A stretch of 64,000 nucleotides of DNA from Psychrobacter coccoides (GCF_017498085.1 NZ_JAGBKM010000001.1:114971-178970); one strand, 5' to 3'. Positions 1 to 10,462 are shown, numbered from the stretch's first letter. Program-made: numbers and translations. The notes: generated by a model not told the origin, from the sequence alone.

Positions 1-924
1 TTTGTAAAGTCAGTTGGTAAAGAGTTTAAACGAGGTATCACCGCTCAGCTGGTGTATGTGTCTGAAGGTGCGGAGTCAAACCTTGATTCGACACTACGCT
101 TCTTTACTTCAGCTCGCTCAGCTTATGTGTCAGGACAGGTCGTACGTGTCGGTGAGGGTACCGCAGTGGACGTGGACTGGACACAGCCTTTAGGCGGCAA
201 AACCATGTTGGTGACAGGGGCAAGTCGTGGTATCGGTGAAGCAATGGCTCGAGTCTTGGCACGTGAAGGGGCGCATGTAATCTGTCTGGATATACCGCAG
301 CAGCAGGCTGACCTACAAAAAGTAGCCAGTGAAATTAGCGGCTCTATTTTGATGGTTGATATCACTGATGAGGACGCTGGCGCACAGATTGCAGATGCTG
401 CCAAGAAGCGTGGTGGTCTTGATGCTATTATTCATAACGCTGGCGTGACTCGTGATAAAACTCTGGCCAAAATGGATGAGAAAAAATGGGATATGGTCAT
501 TAATATTAATCTGGCCAGTATCGCCAAAATCAACCGCTACTTACTTGACAATGAGGTGCTAAAGGACGATGCACGTATCGTTTGTGTCTCTTCAATCTCA
601 GGTATTGCCGGCAACTTAGGCCAGACGAACTATGCTACTTCTAAAGCCGGGGTCATTGGACTGGTCGATGCGACTGCTAAACAGTTGGCAGATGACAATA
701 AGGGCATGACGATTAATGCGGTGGCGCCAGGGTTCATTGAGACGCAAATGACAGAAGCGATCCCATTTGCCATTCGTGAGGCCGGTCGCCGTATGAACTC
801 AATGAGTCAAGGGGGACTGCCCGTTGATGTGGCCGAAACCGTGGCTTGGTTGGCGTCTCCTGCGTCGGGTGGCCTCAATGGTAATACCGTGCGTGTCTGT
901 GGTCAAAGTCTGCTAGGTGCGTAA
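1..924 (+). CDS. 3-oxoacyl-ACP reductase, high-molecular-weight FabG type (5' partial)
   Basis: The frame is open from base 1, so the start lies outside the window; 307 residues are visible. The last ~240 form a complete short-chain dehydrogenase domain: nucleotide-binding TGASRGIG (about residues 72-79), an HNAG motif, and the catalytic Ser and YATSK (Tyr and Lys about residues 210-214). The first ~50 residues end in a stretch like SAYVSGQVV, typical of the C-terminus of another reductase-type domain. This indicates the ~450-residue two-domain FabG4-like form rather than the ~245-residue housekeeping FabG. The likely reaction is NAD(P)H-dependent reduction of 3-oxoacyl-ACP or -CoA. The MaoC-type hydratase downstream supports a role in acyl-chain processing. 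A strong terminator follows, so the two may be separately transcribed. Confidence 0.85.
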   Translation, partial: FVKSVGKEFKRGITAQLVYVSEGAESNLDSTLRFFTSARSAYVSGQVVRVGEGTAVDVDWTQPLGGKTMLVTGASRGIGEAMARVLAREGAHVICLDIPQQQADLQKVASEISGSILMVDITDEDAGAQIADAAKKRGGLDAIIHNAGVTRDKTLAKMDEKKWDMVININLASIAKINRYLLDNEVLKDDARIVCVSSISGIAGNLGQTNYATSKAGVIGLVDATAKQLADDNKGMTINAVAPGFIETQMTEAIPFAIREAGRRMNSMSQGGLPVDVAETVAWLASPASGGLNGNTVRVCGQSLLGA

Positions 925-1008
925 GTGTTATGTATTTTAAAGTATTGATATTAAATAGATTATTTAAAATAAATCACAAATACTTACGAAAAAATATCAG
1001 TTAATTAT

Positions 1009-1036
1009 AAAAAAGCTGCCCGTGGGCGGCTTTTTT
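1009..1036 (+). terminator. intrinsic terminator after the FabG-like gene
   Basis: An A-run and GCTGCC pair with GGCGGC and a T6 run. The position, 85 bases past the stop, fits termination of the reductase gene. The rest of the gap up to base 1220 shows nothing recognisable. Confidence 0.8.
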
Positions 1037-1220
1037 ATGATAAAAACAAGGCTTTGATAGGCTCAACCAGTGTTTGCAGTTTTTGTAATTGTTTATATGG
1101 TTGACTATAATGATCGTTTTAGATTGAATGATGACGCTTGCTGTGAGAGAACTTAATAACCGAGCACTCGATAGCTGGGTAAGATATATCTTGTATAAGC
1201 CCTACACTTAGGATTGATTT

Positions 1221-2138
1221 ATGTCAGACAAACATTTTGATGCGTTGCCAAAAGCGCATACCACTTACGCTAATATTATCAAAAGCTTATTGCCGATTGG
1301 CGACAATGCTAAAGTTGGTAAAGACGAGCTGCCAAGAGCGACCTATTATGTAGATGATCTGCACATTGATCAGAGTAATCTGGAAGATTATCGTAAAATC
1401 TGTGGCTTTGCTGACAATGGCAAAGTACCTATTACTTATTTTTCGGTGCTGTCGCAGGCGCTACAGATGAATATGATGGTGAAAGAGCCGTTTCCATTTG
1501 CTATGCTGGGTCTGGTGCATGTCGACAATCAGGTCACTCAGCACCGCCTGATTGGTGAACGTGAGACAGTCAATATGTCGGTCGCATTTGCTAATCTACG
1601 TGACCATGCTCAAGGTCAGCAGTTTGACTTCGTGACGACAGTTAAGTCTCAAGATGATATCGTCTGGGAAGGGACATCGACTTATTTGGCGCGCGGTAAA
1701 AAGCCTGATACCAATAAGGCAGGCAAGCGCAAATCACGGCCAGTGACCGTCAAACCTATGGTCGATGAAGCAGGCGTCCATAACGTTTTTGAGGTGCCAG
1801 AAGATATTGGGCGTCGCTATGCCTTTGTTTCAGGAGATTTTAACCTGATTCATTTGCATTCATTATCAGCCAAAGCCTTTGGTTTCCCTAAAGCCATTGC
1901 TCATGGTATGTGGTCAAAAGCAAAATGCTTGGCACTGATGGGCGAGTTACCCGAGGCTTGTAGCGTCGGTGTGTCATTTAAGCTACCGATTTTTTTGCCC
2001 GCTGAGGTGGAGCTGATAGCAGAGCCAGTAGCGAAGCTTGAGACAGTAGAAGACAGCTGTCATTTTGGCTTATATAGCTCAAAAAACGATAAGCCGCATT
2101 TGGTGGGGCATATCACTTTACTTGCTGACGATGCATAA
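1221..2138 (+). CDS. MaoC-like (R)-specific enoyl hydratase / dehydratase
   Basis: A 305-residue protein, about twice a single hot-dog domain, so probably a double hot-dog fold. The hydratase-2 signature is in the C-terminal half (about residues 200-232): VSGDFNLIHLH followed by an AHGM segment, with Asp and His of the D-x4-H pair as presumed catalytic residues. The canonical Pro after Asn is Leu here. The family hydrates trans-2-enoyl-CoA or dehydrates 3-hydroxyacyl thioesters. The neighbouring FabG-like reductase suggests the two act on the same intermediates. AGGA lies about 8 bases before the ATG. The substrate is not determinable from sequence. Confidence 0.8.
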   Translation: MSDKHFDALPKAHTTYANIIKSLLPIGDNAKVGKDELPRATYYVDDLHIDQSNLEDYRKICGFADNGKVPITYFSVLSQALQMNMMVKEPFPFAMLGLVHVDNQVTQHRLIGERETVNMSVAFANLRDHAQGQQFDFVTTVKSQDDIVWEGTSTYLARGKKPDTNKAGKRKSRPVTVKPMVDEAGVHNVFEVPEDIGRRYAFVSGDFNLIHLHSLSAKAFGFPKAIAHGMWSKAKCLALMGELPEACSVGVSFKLPIFLPAEVELIAEPVAKLETVEDSCHFGLYSSKNDKPHLVGHITLLADDA

Positions 2139-2226
2139 TGCCTACTTATCGGCACTACCAAGTCGCCTTTAGTAACGTACTTATTATTAATTATTATTTT
2201 TCTTGATTATTATATGTATTAAAACT

Positions 2227-2745
2227 ATGACTACAACTGAACAAACTCAATCTAAATCGAGCGCAGACCATGTTGTTAATACTGATGCAGATAATGGTAT
2301 CAATCTTGCGAATGCTTTAGAGCCTTATTTTCGTCCTGACCAACAAACCATCGTTTGCGGAGCGCTAGATGACAAAAAGATCGCCGCTTTAGCCAAAGCA
2401 GGGGTTGAGCTTATTGTCAATTTGCAGCCTGATGACGAGCTTGGTTTTGATGAAGCAGAAGCGGTACAGCAAGCGGGTATGGCTTATGAGCAATTACCGA
2501 TAGGTAGTGCTGATGACTTGAAACAGCTTAAGATACTGGCCTTTGATAACATATTACGTCAGCATCATGGCAAAAAAGTCGCTATGCACTGTGGTTCTGG
2601 CTCTCGTGCTGGCGCCGCCGTTGCGCTGCGTGCAGGCTGGTTACGTGGGCGCAAGATGGATACGGCTATGGCGCGTGGACGCAGTCATGGTCTAGATGAC
2701 AGTCTGGAACAAGAAGTATATAACCGCTTATTGGTGCCACGTTAA
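2227..2745 (+). CDS. DUF442/TIGR01244-family phosphatase-like protein
   Basis: A 172-residue protein counted from the ATG at 2227; an in-frame TTG at 2203 would add eight residues but has no ribosome site. The core resembles the family found alone or fused to beta-lactamase-like sulfur dioxygenases: a segment DKKIAALAKAGVELIVNL, then a P-loop MHCGSGSRAG near residue 120. That loop matches the Cys-x5-Arg phosphatase/rhodanese-like active site (Cys, then Arg five residues later). The family is described as protein-tyrosine-phosphatase-like or sulfur-transferase-like, and its physiological substrate is uncertain. It ends just before a strong terminator, so it appears monocistronic. Confidence 0.7.
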   Translation: MTTTEQTQSKSSADHVVNTDADNGINLANALEPYFRPDQQTIVCGALDDKKIAALAKAGVELIVNLQPDDELGFDEAEAVQQAGMAYEQLPIGSADDLKQLKILAFDNILRQHHGKKVAMHCGSGSRAGAAVALRAGWLRGRKMDTAMARGRSHGLDDSLEQEVYNRLLVPR

Positions 2746-2787
2746 CGCTTTACTATAAGCTTTAACTGAGTGATGGTCATATAATGA

Positions 2788-2823
2788 CAACAACAGGCGG
2801 CCAATGGGCTGCCTGTTTTGTTG
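2788..2823 (+). terminator. intrinsic terminator
   Basis: CAACAACAGGC pairs with GCCTGTTTTGTTG around a GC-rich centre, 43 bases past the stop of the preceding gene. It separates that gene from the serine hydrolase. Confidence 0.75.
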
Positions 2824-2858
2824 CGTGAGTTTGCTATTAATAAACCTGTGAGGTGAGC

Positions 2859-4223
2859 ATGCAAAATAATATGAATGAGCTGAATCAAGCGCATGATACG
2901 GATGGAATCAATACTAAGCTACAACAGTATATGCAAGAACTGTTGACTGACTTACAGCTAGACGATGCGCCAGCGGGTGGCTCAGTGGTGGTTTATCAAG
3001 GTGGTAAGTGTGTGGCCATAGCAAATGTAGGTATGGCGCAGGCAGACAAGCCATGGCAAGCAGACACTTTATCACTTAATTTTTCGACTGGTAAAGGCGT
3101 ACTTGCAACTTTAGTGCATGTGTTAGTATCAAAAGGACTGCTTGATTATGATGAGCCCATTGCCAGTTATTGGCCAGAGTTCGCTCAAAACGATAAAGCG
3201 GCGATTACCCTAAGAGCCGTGCTTTCACATCAAGCCAACTTATTTGCGATTAATACTATCGATGCTGATAGCGAGGCACTACTGAACTGGGATGTGATGC
3301 TAAAAAAGGTCGCAGCGATGTCGCAGACTCCTCCGGATAATGCCATTGCCTATGACTCGGCTTATAGCGCTTTAGTGTACGGTTGGGTATTGGGCGGCTT
3401 GATAGAAGCGGTCACGGATATGTCGCTTGCGGCAGCGTTGCAGCATTATTTGACGCAACCTCTAGGTATTGCTGATAGCTGTTATTTCGGGGTTCCAGCC
3501 AATAAAGTAGATGACGTTGCAAGGTTGGTCAAGGATTTTGAATCGTTAACAGAAGACAGCAGCCAACTGCGTAGCAAGCGTCATAAACCGACCTTAAAGC
3601 CCGACTCAGCACAGACTTTAGCGACGTATGCCAGCTTACCCAGTTATCAAAACTGGTTACGACTGGTTAATAACAATCATGATAAAAACGTAGCCGATGG
3701 ACAGCTAAATGCTCTACAAATCAATCGCTTGTATTTTAATCATAAGGGGGTTAATGCCAATAATTATAGAGCGGCATTGGTACCTGCTAACAAGCAGCCT
3801 ATCGACTATCATGACAGCCAAACCATGCAGGCAGTCATTCCTGCAGCCAATGGTATAGCCTCCACACAAGCGCTTGCGATCATCTATTCTATGCTGGCTA
3901 ACGGTGGCATATGGCAAGGACAGACGCTGATTGATAGCACTACTTTCGCTAAGTTGTCCACACCGCAAGTGTCGGGAATGGACGCCGTAATGCCGGTGAA
4001 TATGAATTGGCGCTTGGGTTATCATGAGTTGTTTAGCCTCGGTCATGACACCAAGTCAGGCTTTGGTCACATGGGCTACAATGGTTCAGTCGCTTGGTGT
4101 GATCCCAGTCGTCAGCTGTCCTTTGCTTTTGTACATAACTTCGATGTCACTATGCTGGGTGACATTCGTCAGTTTGCACTGACCGAAGCACTGATAGCAA
4201 TGATTGATAAAGGTATTTACTAA
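2859..4223 (+). CDS. serine hydrolase, class C beta-lactamase / EstB family
   Basis: A 454-residue protein. The ATG at 2859 is chosen over an in-frame GTG at 2853 because GAGG at 2850-2853 sits five bases upstream of it. The SxxK nucleophile motif is FSTGKG (Ser about residue 76, Lys 79). A YDS (about residue 165) stands where the Y-x-N/S motif is expected, and GHMGYNG near the C-terminus may be the third-motif region. There is no obvious signal peptide, so a cytoplasmic esterase is more likely than a periplasmic beta-lactamase. The family includes esterases, D-amino-acid peptidases and transacylases, and the substrate cannot be read from sequence. Confidence 0.75.
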   Translation: MQNNMNELNQAHDTDGINTKLQQYMQELLTDLQLDDAPAGGSVVVYQGGKCVAIANVGMAQADKPWQADTLSLNFSTGKGVLATLVHVLVSKGLLDYDEPIASYWPEFAQNDKAAITLRAVLSHQANLFAINTIDADSEALLNWDVMLKKVAAMSQTPPDNAIAYDSAYSALVYGWVLGGLIEAVTDMSLAAALQHYLTQPLGIADSCYFGVPANKVDDVARLVKDFESLTEDSSQLRSKRHKPTLKPDSAQTLATYASLPSYQNWLRLVNNNHDKNVADGQLNALQINRLYFNHKGVNANNYRAALVPANKQPIDYHDSQTMQAVIPAANGIASTQALAIIYSMLANGGIWQGQTLIDSTTFAKLSTPQVSGMDAVMPVNMNWRLGYHELFSLGHDTKSGFGHMGYNGSVAWCDPSRQLSFAFVHNFDVTMLGDIRQFALTEALIAMIDKGIY

Positions 4224-4381
4224 GAAGTTATACCAATCCCAAAACTAAAATAATGCGGAAAAACTACGTAGATATTACATCTAGTCTAAATTTTATGAAG
4301 CTTAGTAAATTTGACAAAGTTAGTTGCCCTTTTTGGGTTTGTTATTATATTTTAAATTGTTAAAAATAAGCTTTAATATGC

Positions 4382-4412
4382 AAAAAACCAGCATGAGCAT
4401 GCTGGTTTTTTT
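4382..4412. terminator. bidirectional terminator between serine hydrolase and ilvD
   Basis: A near-perfect palindrome: A6-CCAGCATG pairs with CATGCTGG-T7. The runs on both sides suit termination of the plus-strand hydrolase and of minus-strand ilvD. The gap from 4224 to 4381 is AT-rich and shows no gene. Confidence 0.85.
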
Positions 4413-4454
4413 ATGAAGTAGTGGGGTCATTAAGCTCTAGGCCGTTCTTAGCGC

Positions 4455-6371
4455 TTAGGCTTGGCGTTCAACTTGACTGACATCACGCACTGCTCCTGTA
4501 TCGGCACTGGTAGTCATGGCAGCATAGGCACGCAGGGCTGGTGTGACATAGCGCTCACGGCTGACAGGCTTCCAAGCATCACGGCCACGTGCTTCCATGG
4601 CGGCACGGCGTTTTGTCAAGTCGGCATCGCTAACTTGCATATTGATGGTGCGATTTGGAATATCAATATGGATGGTATCGCCTTCCTCAACCAAACCAAT
4701 GGCACCGCCTTCCGCTGCTTCAGGGCTAGCGTGACCGATCGACAACCCTGAAGTACCACCAGAAAAGCGTCCGTCAGTGAGTAGGGCGCACTCTTTACCC
4801 AACCCTTTTGATTTTAGGTAAGTGGTCGGATAAAGCATCTCTTGCATCCCAGGACCACCCTTTGGTCCTTCATAACGAATGATGACCACATCGCCTGCCA
4901 CAATCTCATCACCCAATACTGCGTCGACTGCCGCTTCTTGTGATTCAAAGACGCGTGCACGGCCAGTGAAGGTTAAAATACTCTCATCAACGCCAGCGGT
5001 TTTGACCACACAGCCACGCTCAGCGATATTGCCATAGAGTACCGCAAGGCCGCCATCTTCTGAGTAAGCATGCTTGACGCTACGAATACAGCCTGACTCG
5101 CGGTTGACATCGAGATTGGGCCATTCTTTTGACTGCGAAAACGCCTCGGTAGTACGGATGCCACCAGGCGCTGCGATATAGCGAGCCCGCGCTTCTGTAT
5201 TATCAGGATTCATAATATCCCATTTATCGATAGCAGCACGCATAGAGGGGCTATGAATGGTTGGTACATCAGTGGAGAGCAGGTCGGCACGGTCCAGCTC
5301 AGCGAGTAACGCCATGACGCCGCCTGCACGATGTACGTCTTCCATATGGTACTTTTGCGTAGCAGGAGCGACTTTGGATAGACACGGTACACGGCGACTT
5401 AAACGGTCAATATCAGCCATCTTAAAATCGACCTCAGCTTCATTGGCCGCTGCCAATAAATGCAAAATGGTATTGGTCGAGCCGCCCATAGCGATATCGA
5501 GGCTCATGGCATTTTCGAACGCCGCTTTGGTGGCGATAGAGCGGGGCAGTACTGAGTCATCGTCTTGCTCATAGCGGCGTTTGGCTAGATCGACAATCGT
5601 ACGTCCTGCTTCTAAAAACAGCTCGCGGCGTAGCGCATGCGTGGCGAGTAGTGAGCCATTACCGGGCAATGACAACCCTAAGGCTTCAGTCAAACAGTTC
5701 ATCGAGTTGGCGGTAAACATCCCTGAGCACGAGCCACAAGTCGGGCAGGCCGAGCTTTCGATAGCCAGTACATCTTCATCACTGATGCTATCATCTGCAG
5801 CATCCATCATGGCATCGACTAAGTCCAGCTTACGAATGGCATTGCCTTTACCGTCAGTGCCGTGGGCGTCACTGCCGCCATCGTTATTATGGCTTTGGGC
5901 AACAGTGCTAGCGATGACCTTACCTGCTTCCATTGGCCCGCCGGAGACAAAGACCACAGGCACGTTTAGGCGCATGGCAGCCATCAACATCCCTGGCGTG
6001 ATTTTGTCGCAGTTGGAGATACAGACTAGGGCGTCAGCACAGTGCGCATTGACCATGTATTCGACCGAATCAGCAATCAAGTCACGGCTCGGCAAAGAAT
6101 AAAGCATGCCACTATGGCCCATGGCAATACCGTCATCGACAGCGATGGTATTGAATTCTTTGGCCACGCCGCCCGCCTTTTCGATCTCACGTGCGACCAT
6201 TTGTCCAAGGTCTTTTAGATGTACATGACCAGGTACAAATTGGGTAAAAGAGTTGGCAATGGCGATAATAGGCTTACCAAAGTCATCATCAGTCATGCCA
6301 GTGGCACGCCATAGGGCGCGCGCACCTGCCATATTACGACCACCAGTAGAGGTTTTTGAACGATAATCCAT
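4455..6371 (-). CDS. ilvD: dihydroxy-acid dehydratase
   Basis: A 638-residue enzyme of valine, isoleucine and pantothenate precursor synthesis. It dehydrates 2,3-dihydroxy-isovalerate and 2,3-dihydroxy-3-methylvalerate to the 2-oxo acids. Diagnostic motifs are [13 protein letters not shown], the cluster-binding [10 protein letters not shown] and [12 protein letters not shown], and the C-terminal [15 protein letters not shown] signature. The Cys pattern matches the iron-sulfur IlvD type. The length is close to the ~616 residues of the E. coli enzyme. The ATG is preceded by AGGA with good spacing. The gene stands alone, away from other ilv genes. Long antisense frames across it are coding shadows. 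Confidence 0.97.
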   Translation of the reverse strand: MDYRSKTSTGGRNMAGARALWRATGMTDDDFGKPIIAIANSFTQFVPGHVHLKDLGQMVAREIEKAGGVAKEFNTIAVDDGIAMGHSGMLYSLPSRDLIADSVEYMVNAHCADALVCISNCDKITPGMLMAAMRLNVPVVFVSGGPMEAGKVIASTVAQSHNNDGGSDAHGTDGKGNAIRKLDLVDAMMDAADDSISDEDVLAIESSACPTCGSCSGMFTANSMNCLTEALGLSLPGNGSLLATHALRRELFLEAGRTIVDLAKRRYEQDDDSVLPRSIATKAAFENAMSLDIAMGGSTNTILHLLAAANEAEVDFKMADIDRLSRRVPCLSKVAPATQKYHMEDVHRAGGVMALLAELDRADLLSTDVPTIHSPSMRAAIDKWDIMNPDNTEARARYIAAPGGIRTTEAFSQSKEWPNLDVNRESGCIRSVKHAYSEDGGLAVLYGNIAERGCVVKTAGVDESILTFTGRARVFESQEAAVDAVLGDEIVAGDVVIIRYEGPKGGPGMQEMLYPTTYLKSKGLGKECALLTDGRFSGGTSGLSIGHASPEAAEGGAIGLVEEGDTIHIDIPNRTINMQVSDADLTKRRAAMEARGRDAWKPVSRERYVTPALRAYAAMTTSADTGAVRDVSQVERQA

Positions 6372-6543
6372 GTGATTTTCCTTACAAATAGACGAGGCGT
6401 GTTAAAGGGTACAGCCTCAACTTCGATATTGATAGTGTGCTTTTTATAGTGAGTGAAAACTAGTGAATAATACTAAGCCGTTACCATACCATTAGCTATA
6501 AGTGACTTAAGTCGACATACACCATTCGTTTGGGACTACAGCC

Positions 6544-7338
6544 TTACTCAATACGCTCTAAGATAGCGGCTTCAAACCAAGGTAAGTTTGCTTTGTCAGC
6601 CTCTAACTTAGCAATGACGGTTAAGGCATGAGATGCTGGTAGTAATTGATAATCTTGCTCTGCATCCATCTTAAACACGGCGTCGTGGTCAGATGGTGTC
6701 TGATGATTTGCGCTGTACTCATTAACAGTATGTTCAGCAATACTAATCAGCGGCTGCTTGTTATTTTTATAAAGTACATCGACACGACCATAAAACTGCC
6801 AGTCTTTGATAGCAGCAATGACAGCATCGTTTGATTTTTTTGTATAGATCTGCTGGGTGTCTTTAGCTGTATTGGTCCAATGCAACCGTACTGCCAGCTG
6901 TAGCGCCTCGCTAAACACGACCAGAGAGCCGTTTATTTTTATGTGCCATGGAGTAGGTATCAGATCTTCTTCGATACCAATCAGTTTGGCGGCCTCACTA
7001 GCTGTCATGATGACATTAAACTGTGCTAATAGTTCAGGTGTTAAGGGATTGGCCTGTTTAATCACCTCATCTAAGCTATCATAGTGGTATAGAAACGGCA
7101 ACGGCTCATCTTGCGTCACGGTCTTTTCGGTGATTTTGCAGTTGTGTATACGCCAGCCGATGGCGCTGTCTATGAGTGCTTCTGCTAAAATAATGGCATT
7201 TGGATCGACCAGCTTGGTATATGAGGGTTCAGCGAGACTACCTGTAGGCGTAGACACTGTAGATCCTGTCGTATGAGGTGACGGCGCATTGACATCAGGA
7301 TGAGAGCGTAACTGACTAGGTAACGTGGTCAAATTCAT
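6544..7338 (-). CDS. hypothetical protein, about 264 residues
   Basis: Not recognised. Its frame uses normal codons and is bounded by clear intergenic spaces. The protein is soluble-looking, with no membrane segment or signal peptide, and has a proline/serine/threonine-rich N-terminal stretch of about 40 residues. Features seen include a TASEAAKLIGI segment, a DWQFYGRVDVLY segment and a C-terminal WFEAAILERIE. The start is uncertain: an ATG at 7338 has only a weak AGG three bases upstream, and an in-frame GTG at 7392 would add 18 residues without a ribosome site. It is probably monocistronic between ilvD and the divergent HIT gene. Confidence 0.55.
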   Translation of the reverse strand: MNLTTLPSQLRSHPDVNAPSPHTTGSTVSTPTGSLAEPSYTKLVDPNAIILAEALIDSAIGWRIHNCKITEKTVTQDEPLPFLYHYDSLDEVIKQANPLTPELLAQFNVIMTASEAAKLIGIEEDLIPTPWHIKINGSLVVFSEALQLAVRLHWTNTAKDTQQIYTKKSNDAVIAAIKDWQFYGRVDVLYKNNKQPLISIAEHTVNEYSANHQTPSDHDAVFKMDAEQDYQLLPASHALTVIAKLEADKANLPWFEAAILERIE

Positions 7339-7614
7339 AAACCTAACATGAGTAAAATGGAGGTCTAATATAACATTGATTAGGGCAGACACGCCAATGA
7401 AATAGCATGCTTAACCTCCTAAAACGCCAACAACTAACGGCTAGCGCTTAGCATCGTTGACCGCTGTTCATGAGCAACACACCTTGTACTTGTCTCTGGT
7501 TTCGTCCACTATATTGTAGACATGAGCTATAAATGTATAGCAAAATAATCACGCAGGACAAATATTGCTAAGCAGTCTAAAGCGAATCTTATTAAGATAA
7601 TTAAGGGGATAACA

Positions 7615-8052
7615 ATGACTCAAAACAAACAAACTCAGTATGACGATAATAATATCTTTGCCAAAATGCTCAAGGGTGAGATTCCATACCATAAGGTTTA
7701 TGAAGACGACAAAACCTTAGCCTTTATGGATATCATGCCGCAAGCTAAGGGTCATGTACTGGTAATTCCTAAGCAAAAAGCCATCGATCTAGTAGATCTA
7801 GAGCCTGAATATGCTGCTGCCGTATTGATGACTGCCAAAAAGGTCATGCAAGCACAGCGTCAAGTGTTTGAGCGAGAAGGTATCATACAGATGCAGCTTA
7901 ACGGCTCGCAAGCAGGCCAAACGGTCTTTCATTATCACATACATCTTATACCCTCTAATATTCATGAATTAAGCGTTCATGCCGCCAATCAAGCCGATAG
8001 CGATGAGCTTGCTAAAATGGCTGAGCAACTGGCAGCGGCAATCGACTCTTAA
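7615..8052 (+). CDS. HIT-family (histidine triad) nucleotide-binding protein
   Basis: A 145-residue protein with the triad HYHIHLI near residues 106-112, preceded by the typical HVLVIPKQKAIDLVDL and NGSQAGQ segments. HIT proteins of this Hint/YcfF-like branch hydrolyse nucleoside phosphoramidates or related AMP conjugates in the cytoplasm. AAGGGG lies about six bases before the ATG. The gene is followed after 55 bases by an intrinsic terminator, so it is monocistronic. The triad has the normal His-x-His-x-hydrophobic arrangement. Confidence 0.9.
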   Translation: MTQNKQTQYDDNNIFAKMLKGEIPYHKVYEDDKTLAFMDIMPQAKGHVLVIPKQKAIDLVDLEPEYAAAVLMTAKKVMQAQRQVFEREGIIQMQLNGSQAGQTVFHYHIHLIPSNIHELSVHAANQADSDELAKMAEQLAAAIDS

Positions 8053-8106
8053 TCAGGCGCATCGTCTCTAAAATCTGTGTAACGACACTCCAATATCAAT
8101 ACGGTC

Positions 8107-8134
8107 AAAAGGCAGCGAACAAGCTGCCTTTTTT
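8107..8134 (+). terminator. intrinsic terminator after the HIT gene
   Basis: AAAAGGCAGC, a six-base loop, then GCTGCC and a T6 run. The remaining ~255 bases before the next gene hold no recognisable feature; they presumably contain the promoter of the BCCT gene. Confidence 0.85.
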
Positions 8135-8392
8135 ATTGCTTGGTAATAGTCGTGTAACAAACGTTAAAGTAGTGTTACGAGATTGGCGGTTGTCTGGGGT
8201 TTTGGGCAGTAGTGTGGTAAATATCATACCTATTCTTGTTTTCTTCAGAACCATTGCCAGAACTATTGGTCAAAGTTATTTGATTTATTTGCGTAACCGT
8301 TTCTTTTAGCAGCAAATTCTTTTAGTAGTAAATGTATTTATTTGAATGGCGCTGTTATTTTGTCTTGTTACTTTTTGAGGGTACCATTTTTT

Positions 8393-10438
8393 ATGAGTAA
8401 GTTACCTCGCTCCACTATTTTGCTGCCCGTGTTTGTGCCAGCGGCAGCCATTATGTTGTTGTTAGTGATCGGTACATCGATCAATCCCCAAGCGGCTGGC
8501 GAGTTGTTTAGTACCGTGCTGACTTTCACCACTGATACCTTCGGTTGGTTTTATATGTTGGCGGTCGCTATATTTTTAATGTTTATCATTGCCTTGGCAT
8601 TTTCGCCTTATGGCGGCATTAAGCTGGGCCCCGACCATGCAGTGGCTGAGTACAGTTTCCTTGAATGGTTTGCCATGCTGTTTTCAGCAGGCTACGGTAT
8701 TGCGCTGCTGTTTTATGGCGTCGCTGAACCTGTGCTACATTTTGCCAATCCGCCACTGTCACAACCAGAGACTGTGGCCGCTGCCAAAGAAGCAATGCAG
8801 ATTGCCTACTTTCATTGGGGCTTTCATATTTGGGCAATTTATGGCGTAGTCGGTTTATCACTGGCGTATTTCTCATTTCGCCATGGTTTGCCACTGTCAG
8901 TGCGCTCAACGCTATATCCATTGATTGGTGATAAAATCCATGGACCCATTGGGCATACTGTCGACGTGTTTGCGATCGTAGGTACCATGTTCGGTATCGC
9001 CACCAGTTTGGGATTGTCAGTGGCGCAAATCAATGCAGGATTAAACTATTTACTACCTAATACGATTCCGATGGGTACGACAGTACAAGTTATCATCATT
9101 AGTTTGGTGACATTGGCGGCACTTTTTTCTGTATTGGCTGGTATGGATAAGGGTGTTAAACGGCTGTCTATCCTAAACATGGTATTGGCAACAGCATTGA
9201 TGATATTTGTGTTTGTCGTTGGTCCATCGGTATTTATCTTAAATGCCTTTATGGAAAACACCGGCAGTTATTTGGGCAACATCGTTGAGCGTACTTTTAG
9301 CTTGCAAGCCTATCAGTCGAGTGATTGGATTGGGAGCTGGACACTCTTTATTTTTGCGTGGACGATCGCCTGGGCGCCTTTTGTTGGGCTGTTTATTGCT
9401 AAGATTAGCCGTGGCCGTACCATTCGTGAGTTTGTCTTGGGGGTGATGTTGGTCCCGACGCTGTTTACTTTCTTTTGGTTTTCGGTATTTGGCGATACAG
9501 CGCTGCACATGATTATGGTCGATGGTTATCAGGCTTTGATTGGTGAGGTGCAAAATAACCAAGCGATTGCGCTCTTTAAGCTACTAGAAAACCTACCATT
9601 TACCCAGATTGTCTCATCACTGACAGTACTATTGATTATTACTTTTTTTGTGACGTCGTCAGATTCAGGCTCGTTGGTCATTGACTCGCTGGCGGCAGGG
9701 GGCCGTAGTGATACGCCATGGTGGCAGCGCTCGTTTTGGGTAGTCACCGAAGGTGCCGTTGCGGCAGTATTACTGATTGCAGGTGGCTTGAGCGCTTTAC
9801 AAACCGCTGCTATCGTTAGTGCTTTGCCGTTTGCTGTCATTATATTGGTGTCTACATTAGGTATGTGGCGTGCGCTGCGTATTGAAGGCCATCGTAACGA
9901 GAGCTTAGCGAATGAAAACCACTTACCGCCGCATCTGCTTAAGCTGGATGCATGGCGTGATCGGATTGATTATATTATCGAGCAACCCGATCGTGAGGAT
10001 GTTTTAGACTATATTAAAGGTACAGTGATGTCATCGATGAGGGAGGTGGCTGAGAAGTTTGCTGAAACAGGGTGGTTGCCTGAGGTTAATTATGATGAGG
10101 TCAATAATCGTGCTGTGCTTGAGTTAAGGCGCGGTGACAACGTTGAATTTTGGTACGAAGTTCGTCTGTCAGAGCACGAGCTTCCTGATTATTATACTGA
10201 GGATATGGCCAGTGAGTTACCTCAAGAGCACCATCACCGTGCTGAAGTCTATCTGCGCCGTGGTGGCCAAACCTATGATCTATATGGCTATCAAAAAGAG
10301 TCAGTGATTAACGATATCATTGATCAGTTTGAAAAGTATCTGCACTTTGTCAATGTTTCACCGGATATCTTGCCATGGCGTATGCAAGAGCATGATGACG
10401 AGATTACCTTAGAGCAGGGTAGTGTGTTTGATAAGTAA
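8393..10438 (+). CDS. BCCT-family betaine/choline/carnitine transporter (copy 1)
   Basis: A 681-residue secondary transporter. About 500 residues form the membrane domain, followed by a ~170-residue hydrophilic C-terminal domain, as in the long BetT-type members. The ATG at 8393 is preferred over an upstream in-frame TTG because it aligns exactly with the start of the tandem paralogue (MSKL-x-RSTIL). Family marks are GWFYML, LFSAGYGIALLFYGVAEP, YFHWGFHIW, the FAWTIAWAPFVG segment with ISRGRTIREF, and SDSGSLVIDSLAAGG. The glycine motif reads GYGIA instead of the GMGIG of betaine-specific BetP. Uptake of compatible solutes is likely, but the substrate is not determined. It is separated from copy 2 by its own terminator. 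Confidence 0.9.
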   Translation: MSKLPRSTILLPVFVPAAAIMLLLVIGTSINPQAAGELFSTVLTFTTDTFGWFYMLAVAIFLMFIIALAFSPYGGIKLGPDHAVAEYSFLEWFAMLFSAGYGIALLFYGVAEPVLHFANPPLSQPETVAAAKEAMQIAYFHWGFHIWAIYGVVGLSLAYFSFRHGLPLSVRSTLYPLIGDKIHGPIGHTVDVFAIVGTMFGIATSLGLSVAQINAGLNYLLPNTIPMGTTVQVIIISLVTLAALFSVLAGMDKGVKRLSILNMVLATALMIFVFVVGPSVFILNAFMENTGSYLGNIVERTFSLQAYQSSDWIGSWTLFIFAWTIAWAPFVGLFIAKISRGRTIREFVLGVMLVPTLFTFFWFSVFGDTALHMIMVDGYQALIGEVQNNQAIALFKLLENLPFTQIVSSLTVLLIITFFVTSSDSGSLVIDSLAAGGRSDTPWWQRSFWVVTEGAVAAVLLIAGGLSALQTAAIVSALPFAVIILVSTLGMWRALRIEGHRNESLANENHLPPHLLKLDAWRDRIDYIIEQPDREDVLDYIKGTVMSSMREVAEKFAETGWLPEVNYDEVNNRAVLELRRGDNVEFWYEVRLSEHELPDYYTEDMASELPQEHHHRAEVYLRRGGQTYDLYGYQKESVINDIIDQFEKYLHFVNVSPDILPWRMQEHDDEITLEQGSVFDK

Positions 10439-10462
10439 ATATTGAATCCTTTGATGTTCCCT

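Noticed and set aside
5581..6102. 173-codon plus-strand frame opposite ilvD
   Set aside because: Antisense shadow of a well-supported gene; no ribosome site or family motif.
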